Shown here in pieces: positions 21,256-32,459 of a DNA stretch of 64,000 bases (positions are counted from its first letter, which is position 1; every line of letters begins with the position of its first letter). Position numbers and translations under genes: made by a program. Origin of the DNA: Taxillus chinensis (taxonomy: Eukaryota > Streptophyta > Magnoliopsida > Santalales > Loranthaceae); assembly GCA_023512835.1 (NCBI GenBank), contig CM042084.1, positions 53,361,031-53,425,030 on the forward strand, written 5' to 3'. The notes below the pieces were generated by a model. That model was given only the letters and a program-made list of their open reading frames with translations, searched no databases and was not told the DNA's origin.

Positions 21256-22431
21256 CTATTGCAACCAGAAGTCACATTTCGTGAACTTTGCGTACAACCG
21301 GTGCTCTCGCAAGGTCTGCAACACAACCTGCAAATGCTCCTCATGCTCCCTCTTGGTCGCTGAGTAGACCAAAATATCATCGATGAACACCACAACGAAC
21401 ATATCTAAATATGGAGCAAACACCTGGTTCATCAATCCCATAAACACTCCTGGAGCATTTATGAGCCCAAACGGCATCACAAGCCACTCATAATGTCCAT
21501 AGCGACAACTGAATGCGGTCTTAGGGATATCTGCCTCCCTAACTCTCAACTGATGGTATCCAGATCTCAAGTCTATCTTAGAAAACCATCTTGCACCTTG
21601 AAACTGATCGAATAGATCATCGATCCTCGGTAATGGGTACCTGTTCTTCACAGTCACCTGGTTCAGCTTCCGGTAGTTTATACACAGCAGAAGTGAACCA
21701 TCCGCCTTCTTGGCAAACAACACTGGAGCGCCCCATGGTGAGCTACTCCGCATGATAAAGCCTCGTGCCAATAGGTCATCTATATGTCTCTTGAGCTCTC
21801 TAAGCTCTGTCAGTGCCATCCTGTAGGCCACTAACCTGATCGGTGTTCTCCCTAGCAACAACTCGATCGAAAACTCTACCTCCCTTACGGGTGGCAAACT
21901 GACCAAGTCCTTGGGAAACACATCCGGGAACTGATCTACAATGGGTGGCAAAACAGCCTTCCCCTCTCTCCTCCTGTCAACCAAAGTCAAGTTGGCTAAC
22001 TGGTGGGTCACATCACCCCACCCATGCCTCAAAGGTCCCAACCTGCATGCCTCCTCGGTCCACTCACCCACAAAGACACCCCGCGTGCCCTCTGGTGTGA
22101 GAAACGTCACACGCCGTCGAAAACAATCAATCTTGGCCTCCACGGAGACCAACCAATCCATACCTAGGATAACATCAAAATCATCTAACTCCATGATATA
22201 CAAATCACATAATAGGTTAACACCCCCAAGTGTTACCTGACAAGCATGACAGATACTCTCAAGTATCGCAATTCCACCCAAAGGTGAAGCAACCATCAGA
22301 GACTGACTAACTGTCTCCTGGTCTAACTCCAATCCAACCACCGTAGCATACGAAATAAAAGAATGGGTAGCACCAGTATCAATCAAAACTGAACAAATAG
22401 TATGAGAAATGATGATGGTACCTCTCACCAC
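21256..22431 (-). pseudogene. Chromovirus protease and reverse transcriptase
   Basis: The N-terminal part is the aspartic protease, with [12 protein letters not shown] (active-site DTGA) and DVILGMDWL. The reverse transcriptase follows with [61 protein letters not shown] and [11 protein letters not shown], whose DD pair is catalytic. The frame ends at an in-frame TAG (21256-21258). The upstream edge overlaps the end of gag by one base in another frame, which suggests a frameshift since a single gag-pol frame is usual in this lineage. Confidence 0.93.
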
Positions 22432-23789
22432 TAAAGGCCCTGCTCTGCCTCGTCCACTGGTGGAACCTCTGCCTCTCTGCTGGTAAGGGCAAAAATCCTC
22501 CCTCGTGGTCCATTGCCACTAGCCTGGTCCATTGGGGCCTTACCCCGTTGATCAACATGACCCTGTGCCTCCCGCTGAGGCTGCGGCACCGCAGGTCGCG
22601 TCTGCGTGCTCTGTGCCAGTGGCATTGACCTCTGAGACGGAGCCCCACTCCTCTGTCCCTGATCACTTGGACGAGGGCCTACACTGCTGGTTGAGCTAAG
22701 GGTAACACATTCCCTAGCTCCATGCCCCACTTTTCCACATCGGAAACAGGTCATCTTTTTCCTTGGGCAGTCTCTCGATACATGCCCGGTCAAACCACAA
22801 CTCCAACAGGTACCTGGCCTCCTGCTGGCTGAACTCTCACGGGGTCCCACTGCCTGGCTAGAAACCCTCTGCACCTGCCTCCTCTCAGGATGAGCGGCAC
22901 TGCTCTCCCCACTCTGCCTCTTCTTGCTCGGACCTGCCGAACCACCCGGCCTCTGGGCTCTCGCCTGATCCTGTCCTCGCTCAATAATGAGTGCTTTGTC
23001 GACCGCCTCCCGGTAGCTGGTCAACTGCATCGGTTCTAGCTGTCTTTTCAGAGATGGCCTCAAGCCCTGAATAAAATCCTGCATCTTACGGGCTTCCTTT
23101 TCCCAGCCTCAAGAGCAAACCGCCCTAAATCTGTGAAGGCCTGCACATACTCCCCCACAGTCATGCTACCCTGCACAAGCTCATAATACTCTCTACGTCG
23201 AGCATACTGCAATGATCTGGGAAAATACTCCCCAAAGAAGCGCTCAACAAACTCTCTCCAGCTCTCGATCGTCGTCATGGACAGCTCCAGTGGATTCCCA
23301 CCACCTGCGTGGGATACCCAACAGATAGTGCGTCGCCACGCGCAGTCTCTCCTCATCTGGCACCCCGATCATATCAAAGATATCCTCTGTCCATCTAATC
23401 CAGTCCTCGGCTGCCTCTGGCCGCTAACCATCCTTAAAAGTCCTGGGTGCATGTTTCAAAAACTGTGCAGCCCAGTCCACTCCTCGTCGCGCTGGCTTTA
23501 TCACGACCTCCTGCTGGTGCACATCCTACACCACCCTCGCCTCCTACTGCTGAGGATATGGCGGCTGCTGCTGCCTCTTCAGCTCATCCACTTCTCTAGC
23601 TATATCCCTCATCGATCCCTGCATAACCTGCATGGCCTCCTGCAACTGAATCAACACCTGAGCCAAATCAGGTCCCACAACGGGAGCTAACGATCTCTGC
23701 TGCGGGCTCTGTTGCCCCTGGTGCCCCGACTCTATCGTGGGCTCCTCTGTCGGGCCTTGGCCTCGAACAGCTCTCCTTGGTGGTGCCAT
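22431..23789 (-). pseudogene. Chromovirus gag, frameshifted
   Basis: The likely start is the ATG at 23787-23789 (MAPPRRAVRGQGPTEE). A coiled N-terminus follows (QLQEAMQVMQGSMRDIAREV), then a TAG at 23544-23546 and frame changes. The retrotransposon gag core lies at about 23100-23260 (EFVERFFGEYFPRSLQ, YARRREYYELVQGSMTV) and a basic region leads to two CCHC zinc knuckles, CWSCGLTGHVSRDC and CFRCGKVGHGAREC, at about 22720-22810. The knuckles bind genomic RNA during packaging. At least two frameshifts break the gene. Confidence 0.9.
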
Positions 23790-24267
23790 CACACTGGCCA
23801 CAACAACAAACAACAAACGATCAACACTAGCACTGCTAGCACAAACAGCCATCAAAGGCACATTCGACTCGTTGGTTCTCACCACACGACCCGTAGGTCC
23901 ACAACCATGCATATAGCATCGTGTCCCCCTCAGGGTACACCACACGACCCGTAGGTCCACAACCATGCATATAGCATCGTGTCCCCCCTCAGGGTACACC
24001 ACAATTAAGTCCTGGCTCTCACGGCCACGTGCCATCCTGGCACCAAATGCAATCATATCACAAACAAAGACAATCTAGTGCCCTATATGCACACAATCAT
24101 ACCACTAGAAATGCACCCCATCCCCATGTATGCTCCTAGGATGATCTAACGAACACCAAAATAACCTAGAATACATGTAAGGACTGCATTGATCAGGCGC
24201 CCTCCCTACAGTTTTCCAAGTCACATGGAATCAATTAACCACCCCTCACTAACCTAGGTCCGCTAGA
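23790..24267 (-). other. Chromovirus 5' leader with 59-bp tandem duplication
   Basis: This is the untranslated leader between the primer-binding site and gag. A unit beginning CACACGACCCGTAGGTCCAC occurs at about 23883 and again at about 23942, the second copy with one extra C. Nothing else is seen. Confidence 0.7.
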
Positions 24268-24283
24268 CCATGCTCTGATACTA
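24268..24283 (-). other. Chromovirus primer-binding site
   Basis: The minus strand reads TAGTATCAGAGCATGG three bases after the 5' LTR end. It is a Met-tRNA-type primer site with a changed first base, and it fixes the right LTR as the 5' LTR. Confidence 0.8.
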
Positions 24284-24286
24284 ACT

Positions 24287-26748
24287 TGTCATGCCCCCGA
24301 ATTCCAGGGAACCCGGAACCGGGTACATGACTTCCCCTTGCTCGCACCCGATAGGTCAAGGGGTTGGTGATTAGCACCAATGGAGACTACACCGCGGGTG
24401 CTGTCTCAAATATGCAACCCCGTACAGTCATACATCAAGGGTAATCCTGTACTTTTCCATATATCATCATGCATACAATGAGTCAAACAATCATACAGAC
24501 ATCACATCATACAGTATGCAAATACAACTGTCCACGGACCCATGTCCGGGATATCACATAAAACAATACAGAATATAACTGTATCATACATCAGAGTCGT
24601 GGGCGTCCTCCTGGAAGAAAGTCCTCCACTTGTCTCAGGTCACACCTGAAAAGGGTAAACAACAAGTAGGGGTGAGCGACAAGCTCAGTAGGTGACCTCA
24701 ACACTCCACATCATGCAAACATACAAGTCTATACTACTTGCTATGTGTACTCGTGCACTGTGTAGTGTGCACAAACATCAGGACTCAGCTTGCAAACAAA
24801 CATTAGGACCCAGCCTGCCCACACAGGACAGCTTGTCCACGATCCTCCATGGGATCCTAGCTTAGGGCACTCAGCCCTAGCTCCACGAGCTCAACGGCTC
24901 AACTGAGGCCTTAGCCTGTCCACAGCGCAATATGCTCGGCCACAGTCGCCACACAGGCCTGCCCTCGGCGCATATGCCTGCCACGTTAACCACATAGCAC
25001 CATTGGTGCATCACGGTGAGAACCCAACAAGTCATGGAACCCAAGTCCCAAATCCATAAACCAACATACCAACACCAATATGGTCTTAAGGTGTACAACA
25101 CTGCCTTTAGAACTGTAGCCAGTCTTCACAAGTCGATCCTCAATCCTTGATTTATGAAGGAAGTACCCATAGCAGTTATTTTCTTGAAATCAAAAGTCTC
25201 GGCATTGGGTTCCCATAGCATAACTAAGATAATCTAATTTTTGGGGATTTTTCTGAGATGTCTAACCCCACTTTCCAAAAAGTCACCACTACGAACTTTT
25301 GGGTTTTTTCGAGATTCTCAATTTTCACATTTTGAAAGAGTGGGAATTAATTTTTCTAGTATTTTTCTTTGAATCCAAATGGGGGGTATTTCGTTATTTA
25401 CATTGTAACTTAATACTTAAATGTGTAGATGGGTATAGGTTACAATGTAAATAGGTCCAGTCCAGTGCTGTCCAGTGTCCAGTTACACTGTTGGAGCTAC
25501 GACTCGTAGCTCAGAACCTGCGACTCGTAGCTGCGGAATGGTGACTCGTAGCTGCGGAGTGCGGAGCTGCAGCGTGCCTTGAAGACTCGAAACGAGGCTA
25601 TGACCTTCGACCTACGAGGCAACGAACTTCAACCTTCGAACTACAGGTTTATGAACTACGACCCTACGAACTACGAACCTTCGAGCTACGAACTACGGGT
25701 CTACGAACTACGAACCTTCGAGCTACGAACTACGGGTCTACGAACTACGACCCAACGAACTATGAACCTTCGACCCAGAACTTTGGGTCTTCGTCATTTT
25801 AACCCAGGAACGCGCCCAGGGTACTGTTCATCGTCGTTTTCACCTGTTCTTCGTCTGAAACGCGCCCAGAAACTCTCAGACGCTCACTAACACCCCTGTT
25901 TCGAAACAAACTACGATATCTACCTCAAAACGCGTCCATAACGCCTCTAAATCGCGCAGAAAGAATAGAAACACGTATAAAATTCCAGATTTCCAGAAAT
26001 CTAGATCTAAACCCAGATTTCCATGGTTGACTTATCAACCCTCATGAAAAACACAGTTAATCAACCCCAAAATCACAGAAACATATATCCACAATGATAT
26101 AAAACAGTTCCTAACCACAGATCTTATGCTAAACCATTAGATCTAACCCAAAATTGGATTTTCACAAATTCTAGGGTTGATGCTCAATTTCATAAATCAT
26201 GATAAATTTGTGCAGATCCACAACAAGAGAGAGATAAGAAGTTCAAGGACACCTACCTAAAGTGAATCTTTGAGCTCCACGAACCCAAATCGCCCCAAAT
26301 CGCCAAGGCCTCCAAGCTCTCTCAAGCTCTCTTTCTCAAACGCACAAACGTGATAACGTAAATTGAAAGCTTCTTTGTTTTTTTTTTGCTATTTATATTT
26401 CTGCCAGTCAACTGACCTAGTCAACCATTGACCCAGTCAATAATTGACCTCCCAACACAAAAATTGACCTCCGAGGCCCCGAACTCCAAATTGAGTCAAA
26501 CTACAGTCGAAACGCTCGAAATGACGAGCACAACACTAGACTGATATTATTACACCCAAATGACCGCTCAAATGCAAAGTCAACCAATAAACCCCGAAAA
26601 GTCAACAATCGGGTCAAACGGGGCCCCGACTCGAAATCGGGCCCAAGTACAGTCAAAATGCTCACATCAACGACTACACTACCGTCCAGATAGTTACATT
26701 CCCATAGAATGACTATCTCTCAAAACTACCCAAATACGAGTCTTTACA
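24287..26748 (-). repeat. Chromovirus 5' LTR
   Basis: It reads TGTCATGCCCCC... on + and ends ...GAGTCTTTACA at 26748 before the target duplication. It carries a minisatellite at about 25600-25790 with fewer units than the 3' LTR. The LTRs differ at scattered sites, consistent with an insertion of some age. Confidence 0.92.
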
Positions 26749-27287
26749 GTCCCGATGTAAGAAAGATCTGTTGAACATTTATCATCTTACATGCGGATCA
26801 CCCGGAGGCGTGGACAAAACTATTAATGCAATTGGAATCATGCGAAGCAATTCAATACGCTTATACTTCCAATATCTTAAGCTCCACATCTGCAGCAGTT
26901 ATAGTAGATGTATTTTCTGAGAAGTCTTCAATGCTACACACTGCTCGAAAATCTTGTTCCAAGAATGTTTCCTAGTGATGTCTATATATACTAAGTCTTG
27001 CATACTTTCAAAAGTGTGTGTACACGTGAAAGAGCTTAGAGAATTTCATTTTGGCTAGTGTGTATTATTGTAAAATAGAGTGCTACTGTAAACAGAAGTG
27101 AGATACTCTTTCAGTAGATCCAAACGTTTGTACTCAGCTTTAATCTGCTACAATTTGTTGTAATTATCTTGTAATAATAATATAAATTCCTTCCACTATC
27201 TGGTTGTCTTTTGCATTGATTTTATCTTAACCAGATTAAGTGTTGTGCCAAAAGAGAGAGAAAAATTTTAAAAAGAGCCTATTCACC
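26749..27287 (+). repeat. Copia-type LTR, 3' part
   Basis: This continues the LTR begun at 15321. It resumes GTCCCGATGTAAG and runs to GAGCCTATTCACC, where the next element starts. It is related to the reverse complement of 39846-40420. ATAATAATATAAATTCCTTCC and TATCTGGTTGTCTTTTGCAT are shared landmarks. Together the two parts give an LTR of about 1.35 kb. Confidence 0.8.
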
Positions 27288-27440
27288 TGTAAGACCCGTA
27301 AAATTTTCTAGCTATTTAAGTTCTTCCTTAAATAGTAATAATAATAATATAATAATAATATCATTACTAACAATAGTTAGAAAGAATATTTTAGATATTA
27401 TCACAATAAAAATAAGTACCCAATATAGTCATTTAAATAG

Positions 27441-27550
27441 CATGTGACTAGTAAGTAGCCGTTAGAATAGTAAGTAGCCATTAGAATAGTAACTAGCCGT
27501 TGGAATAGTAACTAGCCGTTGGAATAAGTAACTAGCCGTTATGAATAGTA
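27441..27550. repeat. ~20-bp tandem repeat in LTR
   Basis: Units like AATAGTAACTAGCCGTTGG repeat about five times with small changes, immediately upstream of the TATA box. Repeats in this position may act as LTR promoter elements, which is inference. Confidence 0.75.
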
Positions 27551-27564
27551 TCCGTTTGAATTGT

Positions 27565-27573
27565 TATAAATAG
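27565..27573 (+). promoter_or_regulatory. TATA box of LTR promoter
   Basis: TATAAATAG lies 64 bases before the ATG at 27637 and just downstream of the 20-bp repeats. Its position fits a U3/R boundary, with the predicted start near 27600. Confidence 0.6.
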
Positions 27574-27636
27574 TTATGAGTATGAGATTTTATTTATAAG
27601 AGAGTATAGAAGTAAGAAGAATAATAATAAGAGGTT

Positions 27637-27921
27637 ATGGCATCAAGCTCTCAAGTACCGCCATCCGAGAATAGTGTACGAGATGAAGATCGGCGAGCAA
27701 TAAGACTTGGAGTTACAAAGCTATGCTTTGTTGTAGATGAGCTAAATGCTCGTGTCCAATGGCTACAATATAATGCGACAAGACACAGGGAGAAGTTTGA
27801 TGTTATTCGTGCGACAACCACGACAATGTTAGCCGAAGGGTTGTGCAGCTCTACTGCCGAAGCACAACACGTCCTACGCACATATGCTAATACAATTCAA
27901 GAAATTTTACGTAGGCCATAG
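27637..27921 (+). CDS. 94-codon ORF inside Gypsy LTR, unknown function
   Basis: This is an uninterrupted frame (MASSSQVPPSENSVRDEDRR ... EILRRP) in the LTR, starting at the first ATG after the TATA box, with G at -3 and +4. The product is predicted helical and charged, with no membrane segment, signal peptide or motif I recognise. It would be the first ORF on an LTR-driven transcript and so could be translated or act as an upstream ORF limiting gag translation. No second LTR of this element is present, so I cannot tell whether the ORF is common to the family or was captured by this copy. Its openness contrasts with the broken gag and pol. Confidence 0.5.
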   Translation: MASSSQVPPSENSVRDEDRRAIRLGVTKLCFVVDELNARVQWLQYNATRHREKFDVIRATTTTMLAEGLCSSTAEAQHVLRTYANTIQEILRRP

Positions 27922-28962
27922 AATATGATATTAATGTTTATGTTTAGGTTTATAATATTTTATGCTATAATGTTATCTTATTTTATTGTTTATTGATTAT
28001 GCAATTATATTATTTTATCTGCGTTAGTATTAAATACGTTATAAAAACAAAATAATTTCTTATACGTCATAAAAAGTTTAGATGCTATATATTATGTCAT
28101 TTAGTTTCTTAAACCAAATTACTATGGGTAAGTAAGTATAACAAGGCTTAACTTTAACAAAAGTATAAAACATAGGTAAGGCCCAAAAATTTGAATGAGG
28201 CAGATTCTAGAGGTCCCATTCAAAAATCCATAACTTGAATTACACAGATCCAATTGACATGAAACCAAAGCCCATTTGTTCATTTATGTTTTAACTAAAA
28301 CGTGTAGAAATTTCAGAATTTAATATGAAACCAATCAATTCCAGAAGTTAAAATACTACACATAGGTTCAGTATGAACGGGTAAACATTTTAGTATGACT
28401 TTAAAATTCAATAACTTTTGTTATACATATGTAAAAATTATAAAATTGATACTCATTTGTAGATATTTGAGTTAGTAATGCAATACAATTGGCCATTTGT
28501 CAAAAACTACAAAATTAAAAACGTTATAATTGAATTAGTAGGGAGTACACCAATGTGGACTTTTGATGCCAAAGGAACCTTCTAGGTTTAAAAGTCTTAA
28601 AACATTTTTAGATGGTAGGAGGAGATAACCACGTTTTTAATAAGAGATAATATGAGGAACAGTATTATATATATTTTAAATAATTTAATTTAATGCCAAA
28701 GTCAAATTCGTACACTATTTTTCACACTATTACACCTACCACCTTACCTATAAATAGCATGCCTCACTTCCCTTCTCAAGCACTCTTTCCATTCAAATAA
28801 GCCATAAAACTCTCCTCCAAATACTCCCAAAAAATTTCTATTAACACCCCAATAGTCCTCTAAGCCTTCTCTTATCTCAATCTTCCTCTCACCTATTGGA
28901 AGTTCCAAAAGGTAAATATTTCGAGTATATATTAATCATGTTCTTGGAAGACTAATCCTCCT

Positions 28963-29006
<44 letters not shown>

Positions 29007-29038
29007 GGATGGCCTTGCCTCTCAATATATATATGTAT

Positions 29039-29043
29039 ATTTA
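29039..29043. repeat. Left target duplication (ATTTA) of solo LTR
   Basis: ATTTA here abuts TGTCACGCCC, and ATTTA at 31006-31010 abuts GGGTCATTACA. Confidence 0.88.
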
Positions 29044-31005
29044 TGTCACGCCCTGGATTTCCAACTCGAGGAAACCGGTACGTGACTCCCCTTTTGACCC
29101 CCACAGAGGGCAAAGGGGTTAGGATACAAACCCTGAATATAACATTTTAAACATCCACAACACATTTAGAAAGTAATGTTCATTAAAGCAATCCACAATC
29201 CAAACCAGTCTTTATTACAACAAAATCCTCTTTTCAATCCATCCCCACTGGGGTTACATGAATTCCCACAAAATAACATAAATGAAAGTAAAGTAAATAA
29301 GGTCTTCCACCTTGGGGTCCCACCTAACGCCTGTATGTCCCTAAAAGAAAACACAACATAGAGGGAGGGGTGAGCAACCACAGCTCAGTAGGGATCATGT
29401 CTCCCCAACCCATCCCATGCTCCTAGCGTCTACATGAGGGTGTGTACAGGTGCAGTGTAGTGACCATAAGATATAAACAGGTTGTATTCCACATTCACAC
29501 GGCACACACATATCCACAGCCATACAGGCTTAGCCATATAGGCTAACATATCCATAGCCACTCAGGCTTAGCCACACGGGCTAACATATCCACGGCCATC
29601 CACTCGGGCTAGCTACCACACGGGCTAACATATCCACGGCCACTCAGGCTTAGCCACACGGGCTAACATATCCACGGCCACTCAGGCTTAGCCACACAGG
29701 CAAACAGTCCCAGTCCCGGGCTTCCATAGCCACCGGGTTCCACAAACACAGCATACAAGGTCACACAGGCATTAAACCAAACACGTAGCATACACACTTT
29801 CATAGGCATAAAATCAAACACTTGACATGCAGAGTCCCACAGGTATTTTACCAAACGCTTAACATGCATACATTCACAAACCCACAAACCCAGCCACACA
29901 TGCATATTATCAAACACATACTAGGCATATTCACACAGACATATTCACACAGGCATTTTATCGTACACTTAATATGCACTCACCATCCAACACTAGAATA
30001 CATCAAAAACCGCAATCGAAGGCCAACATCCATATAGGAGATCACACCTATATGGATTACATATATATATATATAAACAGGTATAATCCATAATCTACCC
30101 TAGAACCCTAGAACAGAGGAGGATTTAGGAAGAACAGAAGCCCTACCTTGTATGTCCTCCTGCTCCCACTTCCACGCAAGACTCCGACTACCCACGCAAG
30201 ACGCTCCGGCAGCCACCAGAAGCTCTCCTTCTCTCTCTCTCTCTCTCTGCGACGGCTGGTGGAACAACAAACCCTAAAACCTAAAACAGAGGGCTTCTCC
30301 TCCTTATATAGACAACACAACATCAAAACGACGTAGTTTTGATTAAGTGAATCCCAACATCAAAATGACGTAGTTTTGATGGAACAAGCTATGCCCTTCC
30401 CACATCCATACACACCAAAATATCCATAATTCCAACATGGTCCTTTGGGAAAAGATGATTAGAATAACAAAACCAAGGTGGCTGTACAAAAATATGGTTG
30501 TACGGCATATTGCACGCCATATCCCCAATTGACTTGCAGCTCCAAAAGCTGTGAAATTCTACCCCAAGCTTCCTTGTATCATGTAGAAGGCTGATATGCA
30601 GAAAAATACTTGCACGCCAATTGGTCCAATTGGCTTTCAAGGCCTTTGGCTCTGAAACTTCTGTGGAAGGTAGAGGATATTATTCTGAGAAACTTTTGTT
30701 TTGCACGCCAATTGATTTGAGGCCATCTACTTGGTCAAAATCAATCTCCAAAACCTGACAAAATAGCCTAAAAGCGCCTATATATGCAAATAGCATCTTC
30801 CTAGGCATAAATGCATGTTATCACTTGTCACGTGCACCTCCCAAAAGTCCCCTCTTGGGCTCATCTCTTGCCTCAAACTTGTGCACCAACATCCAAGGTG
30901 TTTTAGCTAAAGTGTGTGGGAAGGAAACTCCCTAAAACCTAACAATTTCCACTCACAAGGCATCTATGGTTAACTTCGTACATACCACAAACACGGGTCA
31001 TTACA
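29044..31005 (-). mobile_element. Solo LTR of a chromovirus-like Gypsy
   Basis: This is a 1,962-bp block with LTR-type ends (minus strand TGTAATGACCCG...GGGCGTGACA) and a perfect 5-bp target duplication. It holds no primer site, coding domain or internal sequence, as expected after recombination between two LTRs removed the interior. It contains 50-bp repeats of the GGCTTAGCCACACGGGCTAACATATCC type (about 29490-29705) and a CT microsatellite (about 30232-30248). Confidence 0.85.
29490..29705. repeat. ~48-bp tandem repeat in solo LTR
   Basis: The unit AACATATCCACGGCCACTC plus AGGCTTAGCCACACGGGCT recurs about five times with small changes. No frame is conserved in it. Confidence 0.8.
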
Positions 31006-32233
31006 ATTTATTAAATAATACGTATATGTGTATATATAGATTATTATTATTCCATGGAAGGCTAAGCCTCCTCATACATATATATATATTATGGATGGCT
31101 TTGCCCCTCAATATATATATGTATATGATACATATATGTATATATAGAGATTATTATTATTCCATGGAAGGCTAAGTCTCCTCATACATATATATATTAT
31201 GGATGGCTTTGCCCCTCAATATATATATATATGTATATTGTATATTATATATGTATATTGTATATTAATATGTATATGTATACGTATAGATTATTATTAT
31301 TATCATGAGAAGTTTTTCCTCCATAATATACTTATATATGTCTCTCAATATATTATTTATGAATATACTATTATTATTAAAATTAAAATATTAACTTTTA
31401 AATTTTGTTTCAAGGTTTATAAACGCGGAAGACAAAAAGATTATAAGGATCCCCTCTCCCTTTCCTTACCACGACCTCCGACGTGGAAATTCATTTCCTA
31501 TTTCTTCTCTATATTTCTATCTCAAGATTTCTCCTCATAATGTTATTTTAAGAAGAATTAACTTTCTTTGGCACTTCTTGGAAACTTAGTAATCTAATTT
31601 ATTGAATGGTGAATATCCCTTTTACTTATCGGGGCTATTATTGCAAGACCTTCCTTTACATTGAAATTTACCATATATGTGATTGTTTGAAAATTTGTGA
31701 AGATATGTTTTATGTTTGGCAATATGTTTATGGGTGGTTCCAAAAAGACCTCCAATGCATTGGGTAAAGAACATCACTGGAGAGTGTCAATCCAGTTGAT
31801 AACAGGTTATGCATGACATCTAGGTGGTGAACCTAGATGAGTAGATATTCTTATTCTTTCATGAGTTGATTATTCTCCATATATTATTCGTTACTTTGAA
31901 CCTTACTGGGCTATTTGAGCTCATTTCCTTCATGTTTTCTTCCAACCCCAAGGAACTAGGAGAAAGCAAGGATGCTAGGATAATGGTGTCCAGAATGCTT
32001 GGAATAAAATCATAAGAAGATTATACATGTAGTATTTATATGTCATGTAAACTATAATGGGTTATTAACACCTAGTTTCTAAACGCTAAACGTAAGAGAT
32101 CTTGTGATGAGTCTTGATGTAATAAATAAACCATCAAATTTATGTTGAGCAATAGATTACTATTCATATAATTGTTATATCTTATTTGTCTAACGCACCT
32201 GGTCTGGAAGCCCAGATTTGGGGGCGTTACAGC

Positions 32234-32249
32234 TGGTATCGAGCAAAGG
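32234..32249 (+). other. Primer-binding site of second Gypsy
   Basis: TGGTATCGAGCAAAGG begins two bases after the LTR end TTACA. It is the Met-type primer site with one base lacking relative to TGGTATCAGAGC. Confidence 0.75.
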
Positions 32250-32459
32250 TTTAGTTAGGTATAGAGACTAGTTATAAATAACATAGTATAGAGTCCTAAG
32301 CTTAAAACAATTATAGTAAATTGTTTTACATTAGTATTATTGTGGTTATATGGTTAATTTTGAACTAACCTAACCTCGAGTAACGTGTGTGCTTAAAGGG
32401 CCAAAATAGTTGAAACAAGGAACGGTGTAAACAGGAACAACTCCACAAGGAATAACGGT

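Larger units (their letters stand above)
16128..26748 (-). mobile_element. Tekay/Del-like chromovirus (Ty3/Gypsy), complete but decayed
   Basis: This is a 10,621-bp minus-strand LTR retrotransposon with 2.46-2.49 kb LTRs, a 5-bp target duplication (GTCCC), a Met-type primer-binding site, and gag, protease, reverse transcriptase, RNase H, integrase and a chromodomain-like C-terminus in the Gypsy order. Long LTRs and a C-terminal DRRDQVLRGKTIPLVRVLWR-type module fit the Tekay/Del lineage of plant chromoviruses. Gag is frameshifted, pol has in-frame stops, and the integrase C-terminal region is deleted. A 600-bp tandem duplication spans the inner edge of its 3' LTR. It interrupts an older Copia-type LTR. 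Confidence 0.93.
28945..31320. repeat. ~110-bp TA-rich tandem repeat split by solo LTR
   Basis: Units with AGGCTAAGCCTCCTCATACA, a TA tract, TATTATGGATGGCTTTGCCC and CTCAATATATATATGTATA occur at about 28945-29038, 31050-31130 and 31165-31250, with a decayed fourth to 31320. The solo LTR inserted within the array, between the first and second units. Confidence 0.8.
27288..32231 (+). repeat. 5' LTR of second Gypsy (with nested solo LTR)
   Basis: It begins TGTAAGACCCGTAAAATTTT and ends TTTGGGGGCGTTACA just before the primer-binding site. After removing the nested solo LTR and one target duplication copy (29044-31010) the LTR is about 2.98 kb. It carries a TATA box, a small ORF, a 20-bp minisatellite at about 27441-27550, and a ~110-bp repeat around TA-rich tracts. 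Confidence 0.85.

Noticed and set aside
29490..29705. Regular ~48-bp repeats resembling a CRISPR array
   Set aside because: The units are contiguous with no unique spacers, lie in a plant solo LTR, and have no cas genes nearby.
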